Shown here piece by piece: positions 41,828 through 50,662 of a stretch of 54,267 nt of DNA (the stretch's first letter is position 1; each line of letters begins with the position of its first letter). Source of the stretch: Phenylobacterium sp. (GTDB lineage: Bacteria; Pseudomonadota; Alphaproteobacteria; Caulobacterales; Caulobacteraceae). Below the pieces are notes generated by a model that had not been told where the DNA came from, did not search any database, and was given only the letters and a program-made list of their open reading frames with translations. The stretch covers positions 1 to 54,267 of the forward strand of contig NZ_PNLB01000027.1 of the NCBI RefSeq assembly GCF_013822795.1, read 5' to 3'. The position numbers and the translations under genes are program-made.

Positions 41828-41852
41828 GGCGCGCGTCGCATGGACGCGCGCC
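41828..41852. terminator. Hairpin between convergent Omp85-like and ppdK genes
   Basis: GGCGCGCGTC pairs exactly with GACGCGCGCC around GCATG. There is no T run, so it is a weak candidate terminator judged mostly by position. Confidence 0.45.
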
Positions 41853-41863
41853 CGCGCAGTCGC

Positions 41864-44560
41864 CTAGCGGTCCTTTTCCATGCCGCCGACGGCGGCCTGG
41901 GCCGCGGCCAGACGGGCGATCGGCACCCGGAACGGCGAGCAGCTGACATAGTCGAGGCCGACCTTCTCGCAGAACTCGATCGAGGCCGGGTCGCCGCCAT
42001 GCTCGCCGCAGATGCCGAGCTTGACGTTCGGACGGGCCGCGCGGCCGCGCTCGGCGGCGAGGCGGATCAGGTCGCCGACGCCTTCCTGGTCGAGGCTGAC
42101 GAACGGGTCGCGCTCGAAGATGCCCTTTTCCAGATAGGCGCCCAGGAACCGGCCGGAGTCGTCGCGGCTGATGCCGAAGGTGGTCTGGGTCAGGTCGTTG
42201 GTGCCGAACGAGAAGAACTCGGCGTTCTCAGCCAGGTCGCCGGCGCGGATGGCGGCGCGCGGCAGCTCGATCATCGTGCCGACCTGATACTCGATCTCGC
42301 GGCCGCGTTCCTTGAGCACCGCCTGGGCGGTCTTGTCGGTCAGCTGGCGCAGGTAGCGCATCTCTTCGCCCTTGGCGACCAGCGGGTGCATGATCTCAGG
42401 GATCGGGGCCGCCTTGCCGCTCTCGGCGATCTCGCAGGCCGCTTCGAAAATGGCGCGGACCTGCATCTCGTAGATCTCGGGGTACGAGACCGCCAGACGG
42501 CAGCCACGGTGACCGAGCATGGGGTTGGTCTCGTGCAGCTCCTTGGCGCGGCGCATCAGCTTGGTCGCGTCGATACCGGTAGCGTCGGCGACGGCCTGAA
42601 GATCGGCCTCGGTGTGCGGCAGGAACTCGTGCAGCGGCGGGTCGAGCAGACGGATGGTGACCGGCAGCCCTTCCATGATGTTGAACAGCTCGACGAAGTC
42701 GTTGCGCTGCATCGGCAGGATCTTGGCCAGGGCGTTGCGGCGACCGGCCTCGTCGTCGGCCAGGATCATCTCGCGCACGGCGGCGATGCGGTCCTCGTCG
42801 AAGAACATGTGCTCGGTGCGGCAAAGACCGATGCCCTCGGCGCCGAACTGACGGGCGGTGCGCGCGTCGAGCGGGGTTTCGGCGTTGGCGCGGACCTTCA
42901 GGCGGCGAGCCTTGTCGGCCCACTCCATCAGAGCGGCGAAGTCGCCGGTCAGCTCAGGCTCGATCATCTGCACGGCGCCGGCGAGGATCTCGCCGCGCGA
43001 ACCGTCGATGGTCAGGATGTCGCCGGCCTTGAACACGCGGCTGCGGACCCGCAGTTCGCCGGCCTTGCCGTCGATCTGCAGTTCGCCGGCGCCGGAGACG
43101 CAGGGACGGCCCATGCCGCGCGCCACGACGGCGGCGTGGCTGGTCATGCCGCCGCGGGCGGTGACGATGCCGCGGGCGGCATGCATGCCGTGGATGTCTT
43201 CGGGGCTGGTCTCGTCACGCACCAGGATGACCGCCTCGCCCGCCGAACCGAGGCGCTCGGCCTCATCGGAGTTGAAGACGATCTTGCCGGTGGCCGCACC
43301 GGGCGAGGCCGGCAGGCCGGTGGTGACCACGTCGCGCGGGCTGGCCGGGTCGATGGTCGGGTGCAGCAGCTGGTCGAGGCTGGCGGGCTCGACCCGCATG
43401 ATCGCCTCTTCCTGGGTGATCAGGCCCTCGCTGGCCAGATCCACCGCGATCTTCAGCGCCGCCTTGGCGGTGCGCTTTCCGTTGCGGGTCTGCAGCATGT
43501 AGAGCCGGCCCTGCTCGACCGTGAACTCGATGTCCTGCATGTCGCGATAGTGCTTCTCGAGCTTCTCGACGACGGCCTTGAACTGCAGGAAGACCTCGGG
43601 CAGCGCCTCTTCCATGGAGAGGGCCTTCTCGCCCATCTCCTCGCGGGCGATCTTGGTCAGAGCCTGCGGCGTGCGGATGCCGGCGACGACGTCCTCGCCC
43701 TGGGCGTTGATCAGGAACTCGCCGTAGAGGCGCGCTTCGCCGGTCGACGGGTTGCGCGTGAAGGCGACGCCCGTGGCCGACGAGTCGCCCATATTGCCGA
43801 ACACCATCGACTGCACGTTGACGGCGGTGCCCCAGCTTTCCGGGATGTCGTGCATGCGGCGGTAGAACTTGGCGCGATCGTTCATCCAACTGGCGAACAC
43901 CGCGCTGACGGCGCCCCATAGCTGGGCGTGCGGATCCTGCGGGAACGGCTGGCCGAGTTCCTGCTGAACCGCGGCCTTGTAGTCGGCGACGACCTTTTCC
44001 CAGTCCTCGGCGGTCAGGCCGGTGTCGACGGTGACGTCGAGGCGTTCCTTATGCTCGTCGAGGATCTCCTCGAACATGTGGTGGTCGAGATCCAGCACCA
44101 CGTTCGAGTACATCTGGATGAAGCGGCGATAGCTGTCGAAGGCGAAGCGGCGGTCGCCGGAAAGCTTGGCCAGGCCTTCGACGGTCTCGTCGTTGAGGCC
44201 GAGGTTGAGGACGGTGTCCATCATGCCCGGCATCGAGGCGCGCGCCCCCGAGCGGACCGAGACCAGCAGCGGGTTGGCGGTGTCGCCGAATGTCTTGCCG
44301 GTGATCTTCTCAACGGTCGCCAGACCGACGGCGACCTGGTCCTTGAGCTCGGCCGGGTACTGCTTCTCGTTCGAATAGTAGTGGACGCAGGCCTCGGTGG
44401 TGATGGTGAAGCCCGGGGGCACCGGCAGGCCCAGGGAGGACATCTCCGCCAGGTTGGCCCCCTTGCCGCCCAGGAGGTTCTTCATCGAGGCGTCGCCATC
44501 GGCGCTGCCGCCCCCGAAGGAATAGACCCAGCGCGACTTGGTCAGCGTATCGGTCGACAT
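41864..44560 (-). CDS. ppdK: Pyruvate, phosphate dikinase
   Basis: An 898-residue enzyme interconverting pyruvate, ATP and phosphate with phosphoenolpyruvate, AMP and pyrophosphate. It has the N-terminal ATP-grasp domain (LLGGKGANLAEMSSLGLPVPPGFTI, LVSVRSGARASMPGMMDTVLNLG). The central phosphohistidine loop is GGMTSHAAVVARGMGRPCVSG, with the catalytic His following TS. The C-terminal PEP/pyruvate barrel includes GIGLCRTEHMFF and LGICGEHGGDP. Length is standard. It lies 13 bp after glyS and is probably cotranscribed with glyQ and glyS. Confidence 0.97.
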   Translation of the reverse strand: MSTDTLTKSRWVYSFGGGSADGDASMKNLLGGKGANLAEMSSLGLPVPPGFTITTEACVHYYSNEKQYPAELKDQVAVGLATVEKITGKTFGDTANPLLVSVRSGARASMPGMMDTVLNLGLNDETVEGLAKLSGDRRFAFDSYRRFIQMYSNVVLDLDHHMFEEILDEHKERLDVTVDTGLTAEDWEKVVADYKAAVQQELGQPFPQDPHAQLWGAVSAVFASWMNDRAKFYRRMHDIPESWGTAVNVQSMVFGNMGDSSATGVAFTRNPSTGEARLYGEFLINAQGEDVVAGIRTPQALTKIAREEMGEKALSMEEALPEVFLQFKAVVEKLEKHYRDMQDIEFTVEQGRLYMLQTRNGKRTAKAALKIAVDLASEGLITQEEAIMRVEPASLDQLLHPTIDPASPRDVVTTGLPASPGAATGKIVFNSDEAERLGSAGEAVILVRDETSPEDIHGMHAARGIVTARGGMTSHAAVVARGMGRPCVSGAGELQIDGKAGELRVRSRVFKAGDILTIDGSRGEILAGAVQMIEPELTGDFAALMEWADKARRLKVRANAETPLDARTARQFGAEGIGLCRTEHMFFDEDRIAAVREMILADDEAGRRNALAKILPMQRNDFVELFNIMEGLPVTIRLLDPPLHEFLPHTEADLQAVADATGIDATKLMRRAKELHETNPMLGHRGCRLAVSYPEIYEMQVRAIFEAACEIAESGKAAPIPEIMHPLVAKGEEMRYLRQLTDKTAQAVLKERGREIEYQVGTMIELPRAAIRAGDLAENAEFFSFGTNDLTQTTFGISRDDSGRFLGAYLEKGIFERDPFVSLDQEGVGDLIRLAAERGRAARPNVKLGICGEHGGDPASIEFCEKVGLDYVSCSPFRVPIARLAAAQAAVGGMEKDR

Positions 44561-44573
44561 TCCTAAGGCCTCC

Positions 44574-46868
44574 TTAGCCCGTCACTTGCGAGAAGTCCGC
44601 GACCCGCTCCATGAGGTCGCGAACCTGCACGAGAAGACGCAGGCGGTTCTCGCGTTCCGCTGCGTTTTCAGAATTCACTAGCACCGCCTCGAAGAAGGCG
44701 TCGACCGGCGCGCGCAGTCCCGAGAGGGCACGCATCGCGTCGGCGAAGTCTTCCCGCTGCAACGCCTGCGCCACGGCCGGCTCGGCGGCCTGGAGGGCGG
44801 CGATCAGGGCCCCCTCCTCCTTCGGCGCGCCCGGCATGCCGACCGCGGGGCCAACCGGAAGCTCGCCCTTCTTCTCCTCGGCCTTGAGGATGTTTCCGGC
44901 GCGCTTGTAGCCGGCGAGCAGGTTCTGGCCGTCGGTCCCGGTCAGGAAGTGGTCCAGCGCCTCAACCCGCGCGACGATGCGCACCAGGTCGTCGTCGCCG
45001 AGCGCGAAGACCGCGTCCACCAAGTCATGGCGCTTGCCCTGGTCGCGCAGAGCGACCTTCAGGCGGTCGGCCAGGAAGCCCAGGACTTCGTCGGCGACCA
45101 CGCCGTAGGGGCGGAACTGGTACTGGACTTCGCCTTCCGGCGGATCGCCGGCCGGGGCCGAGCGGTCGAAGCGGATGTCGAAGTCCTCAGTCGTGGCGAC
45201 GACATAGGGCACGCCTTCCAGCAGCGCGTTCTCGAACTCTTCGACATAGGTCTCGAAGACTTCCGACGGCGAGCGGTAGGCCGGGCCAAGATAGCCGGTC
45301 GTGCGGCGGGTCGAGACGTAGAGCGCGCGGCCCGGATCGACGTAGCACCGCAGCGACTTGTACCAGTCGGCGACCAGCTCGCGCACCGGGGCCCGGGCTT
45401 CGGAGCCCAGCAGGATGCGGATGATGCCCAGCGCAGCGCGGCGCAGAGCATAGGGGTCCCGCGAGCCGGTCGGCTTTTCGTCGATGGCGAAGAAGGCGAC
45501 CAGGGTGTCGAGCTTTTCGGCGATGGCCACGGCCATGGTCACCGGGGTGTCCGGCGCCTCGTCCTTGGCGCCGACCGGACGGTAGTGGTCGCGGATGGCG
45601 TCAGCGACGACCGGGCTGATCTTTTCCTCACGAGCGTAGTAACCGCCCATCAGGCCCTGCAGTTCGGGGAACTCACCGACCATGCCGGTGGCGAGGTCGG
45701 CCTTTGACAGCCGCGCGGCCAGGACCGCCTTCGGCACATCGGCGCCGACGCGCGGGGCGATAGCCTTGGCCAGCAGCTCCAGGCGCTCGACGCGCTCGGC
45801 CAGGGTGCCGAGCTTGGCGTGGAAGGTGACGCCGGAGAGCTTGGTCAGGCGCTCTTCCAGAGTGACCTTGCGGTCTTCGTCCCAGAAGAAACGGGCGTCG
45901 TTCAGGCGCGCCGACAGCACCTTGGCGTTGCCGCGGGCGATTTCCTTGCCGCCGTCGGCCGCTTCGATGTTGGCGACGGTCAGGAAGTTCGGAGCCAGCT
46001 TGCGGCCGCCATTGCCGTTGCCGCGGCTGGGATCGGAGACCGCGAAGTACTTCTGGTGCGTGCGCATCGAGGTGCGGATCACCTCCGGCGGCAGGTCCAG
46101 GAAGGCCGGATCCATGTCGCCCAGCACCGGGGTCGGCCACTCGGCCAGGCCGGCGACCTCGTCCAGCAGGCCGTCGTCGTCGACCAGCTCCAGATTGCGC
46201 GCAAAGCAGAGGGTGCGCGCGCCGTCCATGATGCGGTCCTTGCGCTCCTCGGGGTCGAGGATCACGAAGTGGGCGGCCAGCTTGTCGCGGTAGCTGTCGA
46301 AGTCCTTCACCTTGAAGGGCTTGCCCGAGCCCATGAAGCGATGCCCTTCGGTGACGTCGCCGGCCTCGATGCCGTCGATGTTGAACGGCACCACGGCGCC
46401 GTCGAACAGGAAGACAATGCGCTTCAGCGGCCGCACCCAGCGCAGCGTGCCGCGGCCCCAGGTCATCGACTTGGGCCACGGGAAGTTGCGGATCACGTGA
46501 TCAAGGATCTCGGCGGCGATCTCGGCGGTCGGGCGGCCCTTGCGATGGATGTGGGCGAACCAGACGCCATCCTTTTCCGTGAGTTGGTCGCGGGTCAGGC
46601 CGGTCGAGCGCAGGAAGCCGTCGATAGCGGCGTCGGGCGAACCGACGCGCGGGCCCTTGCGTTCCTCGTGGCGGTCACCCTGGGCTTCCGGCAGGCCCTC
46701 GGCCACCAGGGTCAGGCGGCGCGGACCGGAGAAGGTCTTCAGAGCTTCAGGCAGCAGGCCCTGTTCGGCCAGCCGCTCGCGGAACATGCGGTCGAGGTCG
46801 CGTGCGGCCTGCACCTGCATGCGCGCGGGAATCTCTTCGGAGAACAGTTCGATCAGCAATTGCGGCAT
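44574..46868 (-). CDS. glyS: Glycyl-tRNA synthetase beta subunit
   Basis: A 764-residue beta subunit of the bacterial alpha2beta2 glycyl-tRNA synthetase. It begins with the family start LLIELFSEEIPARMQ. The middle holds MTWGRGTLRWVRPLKRIVFLFDG and an HD-like VEFP-type segment, and the C-terminus is the anticodon-binding domain (DAFFEAVLVNSENAAERENRLRLL). It starts two bases after glyQ, indicating translational coupling for balanced subunit supply. Length is slightly above E. coli GlyS (689), with insertions in the middle. Confidence 0.96.
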   Translation of the reverse strand: MPQLLIELFSEEIPARMQVQAARDLDRMFRERLAEQGLLPEALKTFSGPRRLTLVAEGLPEAQGDRHEERKGPRVGSPDAAIDGFLRSTGLTRDQLTEKDGVWFAHIHRKGRPTAEIAAEILDHVIRNFPWPKSMTWGRGTLRWVRPLKRIVFLFDGAVVPFNIDGIEAGDVTEGHRFMGSGKPFKVKDFDSYRDKLAAHFVILDPEERKDRIMDGARTLCFARNLELVDDDGLLDEVAGLAEWPTPVLGDMDPAFLDLPPEVIRTSMRTHQKYFAVSDPSRGNGNGGRKLAPNFLTVANIEAADGGKEIARGNAKVLSARLNDARFFWDEDRKVTLEERLTKLSGVTFHAKLGTLAERVERLELLAKAIAPRVGADVPKAVLAARLSKADLATGMVGEFPELQGLMGGYYAREEKISPVVADAIRDHYRPVGAKDEAPDTPVTMAVAIAEKLDTLVAFFAIDEKPTGSRDPYALRRAALGIIRILLGSEARAPVRELVADWYKSLRCYVDPGRALYVSTRRTTGYLGPAYRSPSEVFETYVEEFENALLEGVPYVVATTEDFDIRFDRSAPAGDPPEGEVQYQFRPYGVVADEVLGFLADRLKVALRDQGKRHDLVDAVFALGDDDLVRIVARVEALDHFLTGTDGQNLLAGYKRAGNILKAEEKKGELPVGPAVGMPGAPKEEGALIAALQAAEPAVAQALQREDFADAMRALSGLRAPVDAFFEAVLVNSENAAERENRLRLLVQVRDLMERVADFSQVTG

Positions 46869-46870
46869 GG

Positions 46871-47800
46871 TCAGGCCTTCGCCACGTCGTCGGACTTCAC
46901 GGCGTTGCCGCCTTCGTTTTCAACCCAGGCTTCGGCGCACATCTTGGTCAGGTCGCGGATGCGGCCGATGTAGCTCTGACGCTCGGCCACGGCGATCGCG
47001 CCGCGGGCGTCCATCAGGTTGAAGAGGTGGCTGGCCTTCAGCACGTGGTCGTAGGCCGGCAGCACCGTGCGCTGGCCCTGCGGACCGCGGCCCTCCAGGA
47101 TGCGCGGCACCTGGCGCTCCATGTCCTCGAACTGGCGCTTCAAAGTGTCGACGTCATAGAGGTGGAAGTTGGCTTCCGACTGCTGGCGCTCATTCTCGAG
47201 GAACACGTCGCCGTAGGTCATCGGCAGCGGGCCGTCGGGATCGTTGAAGGCCAGGTCCGTGAAGTGGTCGACGTTCTGCAGGTACATAGCCAAGCGTTCG
47301 AGGCCATAGGTCAGTTCGCCGGCCACCGGCCACACGTCCAGACCGCCGACCTGCTGGAAGTAGGTGAACTGGGTGACTTCCATGCCGTCGCACCAGACCT
47401 CCCAGCCCAGGCCCCAGGCGCCGACGGTCGGGTTTTCCCAGTCGTCCTCGACGAAGCGGATGTCGTGCAGACGGGTGTCGAGGCCGATCGCCTCCAGGCT
47501 GCCCAGATAGAGCTCCTGCAGGTTGTCGGGGTTCGGCTTCAGGATGACCTGATATTGGTAGTAGTGCTGCAGCCGGTTGGGGTTCTCGCCATAGCGGCCG
47601 TCGGCCGGGCGGCGCGAGGGCTGCACGTAGGCGGCGCGCCAAGGCTTGGGACCCAGGGCGCGAAGCACCGTGGCCGGATGAAGCGTCCCGGCGCCCACCT
47701 CCACATCGTGCGGCTGCAGAATCACGCAGCCCTGACGGCTCCAATAGTCGTGCAATTTCAGGATAAGGCCCTGAAACGAAAGCGGCTTGTCGGCTGGCAT
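46871..47800 (-). CDS. glyQ: Glycyl-tRNA synthetase alpha subunit
   Basis: A 309-residue class II synthetase catalytic subunit. Its conserved start is SFQGLILKLHDYWSRQGCVILQPHDVEVGAGTLHPATVLRALGPKPW. It continues with QPSRRPADGRYGENPNRLQHYYQYQVILKP and GWEVWCDGMEVTQFTYFQQVGG, motifs that bind ATP and glycine. First gene of the glyQ-glyS-ppdK unit; a terminator of the upstream gene lies just before it. Confidence 0.97.
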   Translation of the reverse strand: MPADKPLSFQGLILKLHDYWSRQGCVILQPHDVEVGAGTLHPATVLRALGPKPWRAAYVQPSRRPADGRYGENPNRLQHYYQYQVILKPNPDNLQELYLGSLEAIGLDTRLHDIRFVEDDWENPTVGAWGLGWEVWCDGMEVTQFTYFQQVGGLDVWPVAGELTYGLERLAMYLQNVDHFTDLAFNDPDGPLPMTYGDVFLENERQQSEANFHLYDVDTLKRQFEDMERQVPRILEGRGPQGQRTVLPAYDHVLKASHLFNLMDARGAIAVAERQSYIGRIRDLTKMCAEAWVENEGGNAVKSDDVAKA

Positions 47801-47821
47801 TGAGCTGGGTTTCGCAGGCGC

Positions 47822-47854
47822 AAAAAAAGTCGGCGGACCATAGGGCCCGCCGAC
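47822..47854 (-). terminator. Rho-independent terminator before glyQ
   Basis: On the minus strand GTCGGCGG pairs with CCGCCGAC, followed by seven T residues. It ends the small secreted-protein gene at 47882 and separates it from glyQ. Confidence 0.88.
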
Positions 47855-47881
47855 CTTCGCTTCAAGGCGGAAAGCCTTGTT

Positions 47882-48289
47882 CTAATTGCCGCGCGGCGTG
47901 GTCGCCCGGCCGGCGCGGGACAGCGGCTTGAACTTCGCCCTGTTCTCGGGCGTGTCGGCCACCGGCCCGTTGGTGCGGGCGTTGCTGGCCACGGTCGCCG
48001 AGGCCGGGACGCCCTCGGCGGACGCGTCGGGGCTGGCCGCCGGCATCGCGGTGGTGTCGCTGGACGGCGGCGGCATCGCCGCCGCATCGGACGGCGGGTT
48101 CACGCTGGTGTCGGGCGCCATGGTCGACGCATCGGCCCCGGGCGTAGTCATCGCCTTGCCGGACTCGTCCTTCATCTGGGTCGCGGCTGCGTCGGCCGGC
48201 TTGGTCTTCTTGGCGCCGTCGCCCGCATGGGCCGCGCCCGCAAGCAGCGCGGTGGCCGCCGCGGCAGTCAGTAGGGTCTTCATCATCAT
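47882..48289 (-). CDS. Small secreted Ala/Pro/Met-rich protein
   Basis: A 135-residue protein with a signal peptide (MKTLLTAAAATALLAGAAHAG) and a low-complexity mature part (DASTMAPDTSVNPPSDAAAMPPPSSDTTAMPAASPDAS), ending in a basic tail. No domain is recognisable. ATG 48289 is chosen among three clustered ATGs because GGAGG lies eight bases upstream; 48295 would be too close. A terminator follows at 47822, so it is monocistronic. It is divergent from glnK. Confidence 0.65.
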   Translation of the reverse strand: MMMKTLLTAAAATALLAGAAHAGDGAKKTKPADAAATQMKDESGKAMTTPGADASTMAPDTSVNPPSDAAAMPPPSSDTTAMPAASPDASAEGVPASATVASNARTNGPVADTPENRAKFKPLSRAGRATTPRGN

Positions 48290-48634
48290 CGTCATCGCCT
48301 CCGAATGACGCCGCCGAGCCCCCACTACCGGTCAGCGCCCCGTTCTAGCGTTCGGGCCCCGGCTTTTGTTCCGCTCCAAACCTCAGGTTCGCCGGGCGGG
48401 TTCGCCCGCTGGAGCGCCATTTCGCCTAACATTTGGGCGCCACACCCCCGTTCTGCACAGCAATCGTGCCTCCCGCGCCTTTTCATTGATCAGAAGTTAC
48501 CGGGCGCCGTTCAGCGCGCCGGGCGTCGATAGCGTCGCCCTAGCCGTCGGAGGGGGGATGCCAGCCGCATCTTCCGGCGGATGCGGGTCAAATCGAACGC
48601 GCGCCCCCCGGCTGGGGACGCGCAGGAGCAGGCG
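48290..48634. other. 345-bp divergent promoter region before glnK
   Basis: No gene is seen. It holds an NtrC-like GCAC-N7-GTGC site at 48455-48469 and a small GCGGG-TTCG-CCCGC hairpin near 48400. No convincing sigma-54 TGGCAC-N5-TTGC promoter was found by eye. Confidence 0.5.
48455..48469. promoter_or_regulatory. NtrC-like enhancer site GCAC-N7-GTGC
   Basis: GCAC and GTGC are inverted and separated by AGCAATC, the spacing of the NtrC consensus TGCAC-N7-GTGCA. It lies 166 bp before glnK, a usual enhancer distance. The outer T/A pair is only half conserved, so the match is partial. Confidence 0.5.
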
Positions 48635-48973
48635 ATGAAACTGATCATAGCGGTCGTCAAACCCTTCAAGCTGGACGACGTGCGCGAAGCGCTCGTAGGC
48701 GCCGGCATCGAGGGGCTGACGGTCTCCGAAGTGAAGGGATACGGCCGGCAGAAGGGCCAGACCGAAATCTACCGGGGCGCCGAGTACCAGGTGAATTTCG
48801 TGCCCAAGGTAAAGCTGGAGGCCGTGGTCGACGACGCTGCGGCGGGCAAGGCCGTCGAGGCCATCAAGGGGGCCGCCGCCACCGGCAAGATCGGCGACGG
48901 CAAGATCTTCGTCCTCGACGTCGAGGACGCTGTGCGCATTCGAACCGGCGAGACCGGCACGGCGGCGCTGTGA
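48635..48973 (+). CDS. glnK: Nitrogen regulatory protein P-II (GlnK)
   Basis: A 112-residue PII protein that senses 2-oxoglutarate and ATP/ADP and plugs AmtB when nitrogen is plentiful. The sequence has MKLIIAVVKPFKLDDVREAL, the T-loop with uridylylation site Y51 (IYRGAEYQVNFVPK), the B-loop AAATGKIGDGKIFV and a C-loop RIRTGETG. It lies 37 bp before amtB, which marks it as GlnK rather than GlnB. ATG 48635 follows AGGAGCAGG, and in-frame upstream codons are non-family. Likely NtrC-controlled. Confidence 0.95.
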   Translation: MKLIIAVVKPFKLDDVREALVGAGIEGLTVSEVKGYGRQKGQTEIYRGAEYQVNFVPKVKLEAVVDDAAAGKAVEAIKGAAATGKIGDGKIFVLDVEDAVRIRTGETGTAAL

Positions 48974-49010
48974 CGCGCGCCGAACTCATCGGGACAAGGG
49001 GATAACGACC

Positions 49011-50567
49011 ATGACGACACTGAGATTCAACAAGCTGACGGGCCTAGCGCTCGCCGCCGTGATCGCGGGCGGCTCGCTCGCCCCGGCGGCGTTCGCTCAG
49101 GAGGCCGCGCCGGCCCCCGCCGCGGCCGAGGCCGCCGCGCCTGCAACCCCTGCCGCGGCTCCGCCGGCGGCTGAAGCCGCCGCCCCGGTCGCCGAGGCCG
49201 CCGCCGCGCCGGCTCCTGAAGCGGCCGCGCCGACGGTCGACAAGGGCGACACCACCTGGATGCTGGTCTCCACCGTCCTGGTGCTGCTGATGATCATCCC
49301 GGGCCTGGCCCTGTTCTACGGCGGCCTGGTCCGTCAGAAGAACATGCTGTCGATGCTGATGCAGGTCTCGACCGTGACCGTCATCGGCATGATCGCCTGG
49401 CTGTTCTACGGCTACAGCCTGGCCTTCACCGACGGCGGTTCGCTCGACAGCTTCGTCGGCGGCGCCGGCCGCCTGTTCCTGAAAGACGTGACGCCCTCCA
49501 GCCTCGCGGCGACCTTCTCGACCGGCGTGGCGATCCCCGAGCTGGTGTTCATCTGCTTCCAGATGACCTTCGCCTGCATCACCGCCGCCCTGGTCCTGGG
49601 CGGCGTGGCCGAGCGGATGAAGTTCGCCGCCGTCGTCGCGTTCGCCATCCTGTGGCCGCTGCTCTCCTACTATCCGATGGCGCACATGGTGTGGTGGTGG
49701 GCTGGCCCGGATGCGGTCGCGGCAAACCCGACGGCTCCGATCCAGTCCGGCCTGCTGTGGGGCTTCGGCGCCCTGGACTTCGCCGGCGGCACCGTGGTGC
49801 ACATCAACGCCGGTATCGCGGCCCTGGTCGGCGCGCTGATCGTCGGTCCGCGCAAGGGCTTCGGCTCTGAAGCGATGCCGCCGCACTCGCTGACCCTGAC
49901 CCTGGTCGGCGCCGGCCTGCTGTGGGTGGGCTGGTTCGGCTTCAACGCCGGCTCGAACCTGGAAGCCAACGGCTACGCCGCCCTGGCCATGATCAACACC
50001 CTGGTCGCCACCGCCGCGGCGGGCATCTCCTGGGTCGCGGTCGAGTGGCTGACGCGCGGCAAGGCCAGCATGCTGGGCCTGGCCTCCGGCCTGGTCGCCG
50101 GTCTGGTCGCCGTCACGCCGGCCGCCGGCTTCTCCGGCCCGGTGGGCGCGGTGATCCTCGGTCTGGTCGTCTCGCCGATCTGCGTGTTCTTCTGCTCCAC
50201 CATCAAGAACGCGCTGAAGTACGACGACAGCCTGGACGCCTTCGGCATCCACGCGGTGGGCGGCATCGTCGGCGCCATCGCGACCGGCCTGCTGGTCAAC
50301 CCCGCCTGGGGCGGCGCCGGCGTGGTCGACTACACCACCTGCGCCCTCGACGGCGACATCTCGACCTGCGACACGGCCGCCTATGTGATGAGCACGCAGG
50401 TCCTGGCCCAAGTGAAGGCGGTCCTGGTCGCCATCGGCTGGTCGGGCGTGATGTCGAGCATCGTCTTCTTCGTGATCAAGTACACCATCGGCCTGCGGCC
50501 CTCGGTCGAAACCGAAGAAGAAGGCCTGGACATCACCGAGCACGGGGAGCGCGCCTACCACTCGTAG
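49011..50567 (+). CDS. amtB: Ammonium transporter with Ala/Pro-rich N-terminal extension
   Basis: A 518-residue Amt channel. A cleavable-type signal (cleavage near AAFAQEA) is followed by an Ala/Pro/Glu-rich linker to about residue 80, then eleven membrane helices starting at TWMLVSTVLVLLMIIPGLALFYGGLVRQKN. The twin pore histidines are in YPMAHMVWWW and FGIHAVGGIVGA. The C-terminal tail (GLDITEHGERAYHS) is the GlnK-contact region. The linker makes it about 90 residues longer than E. coli AmtB. Cotranscribed with glnK; a strong terminator follows. Confidence 0.95.
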   Translation: MTTLRFNKLTGLALAAVIAGGSLAPAAFAQEAAPAPAAAEAAAPATPAAAPPAAEAAAPVAEAAAAPAPEAAAPTVDKGDTTWMLVSTVLVLLMIIPGLALFYGGLVRQKNMLSMLMQVSTVTVIGMIAWLFYGYSLAFTDGGSLDSFVGGAGRLFLKDVTPSSLAATFSTGVAIPELVFICFQMTFACITAALVLGGVAERMKFAAVVAFAILWPLLSYYPMAHMVWWWAGPDAVAANPTAPIQSGLLWGFGALDFAGGTVVHINAGIAALVGALIVGPRKGFGSEAMPPHSLTLTLVGAGLLWVGWFGFNAGSNLEANGYAALAMINTLVATAAAGISWVAVEWLTRGKASMLGLASGLVAGLVAVTPAAGFSGPVGAVILGLVVSPICVFFCSTIKNALKYDDSLDAFGIHAVGGIVGAIATGLLVNPAWGGAGVVDYTTCALDGDISTCDTAAYVMSTQVLAQVKAVLVAIGWSGVMSSIVFFVIKYTIGLRPSVETEEEGLDITEHGERAYHS

Positions 50568-50625
50568 GCGTCGGGCTGGCGGAGGTCTGGGGAGGCCTCC
50601 GCCGCATCCTTCTGGAAACGTCCGG

Positions 50626-50654
50626 AAACGGGGCCCTTCGGGGCCCCGTTTTTC
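50626..50654 (+). terminator. Rho-independent terminator after amtB
   Basis: CGGGGCCC pairs exactly with GGGCCCCG around a TTCG loop, with AAA before and five T residues after. A second hairpin (GGCGGAGG with CCTCCGCC) lies just upstream near 50578-50603. Confidence 0.9.
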
Positions 50655-50662
50655 TTTGCCGA

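Noticed and set aside
41840..43921. A 693-codon open frame on the plus strand opposite ppdK
   Set aside because: It is antisense to a full-length conserved ppdK, and its product is a repetitive V/A/G/D/L-rich string with no domain. Such antisense frames are a codon-bias effect of GC-rich DNA.
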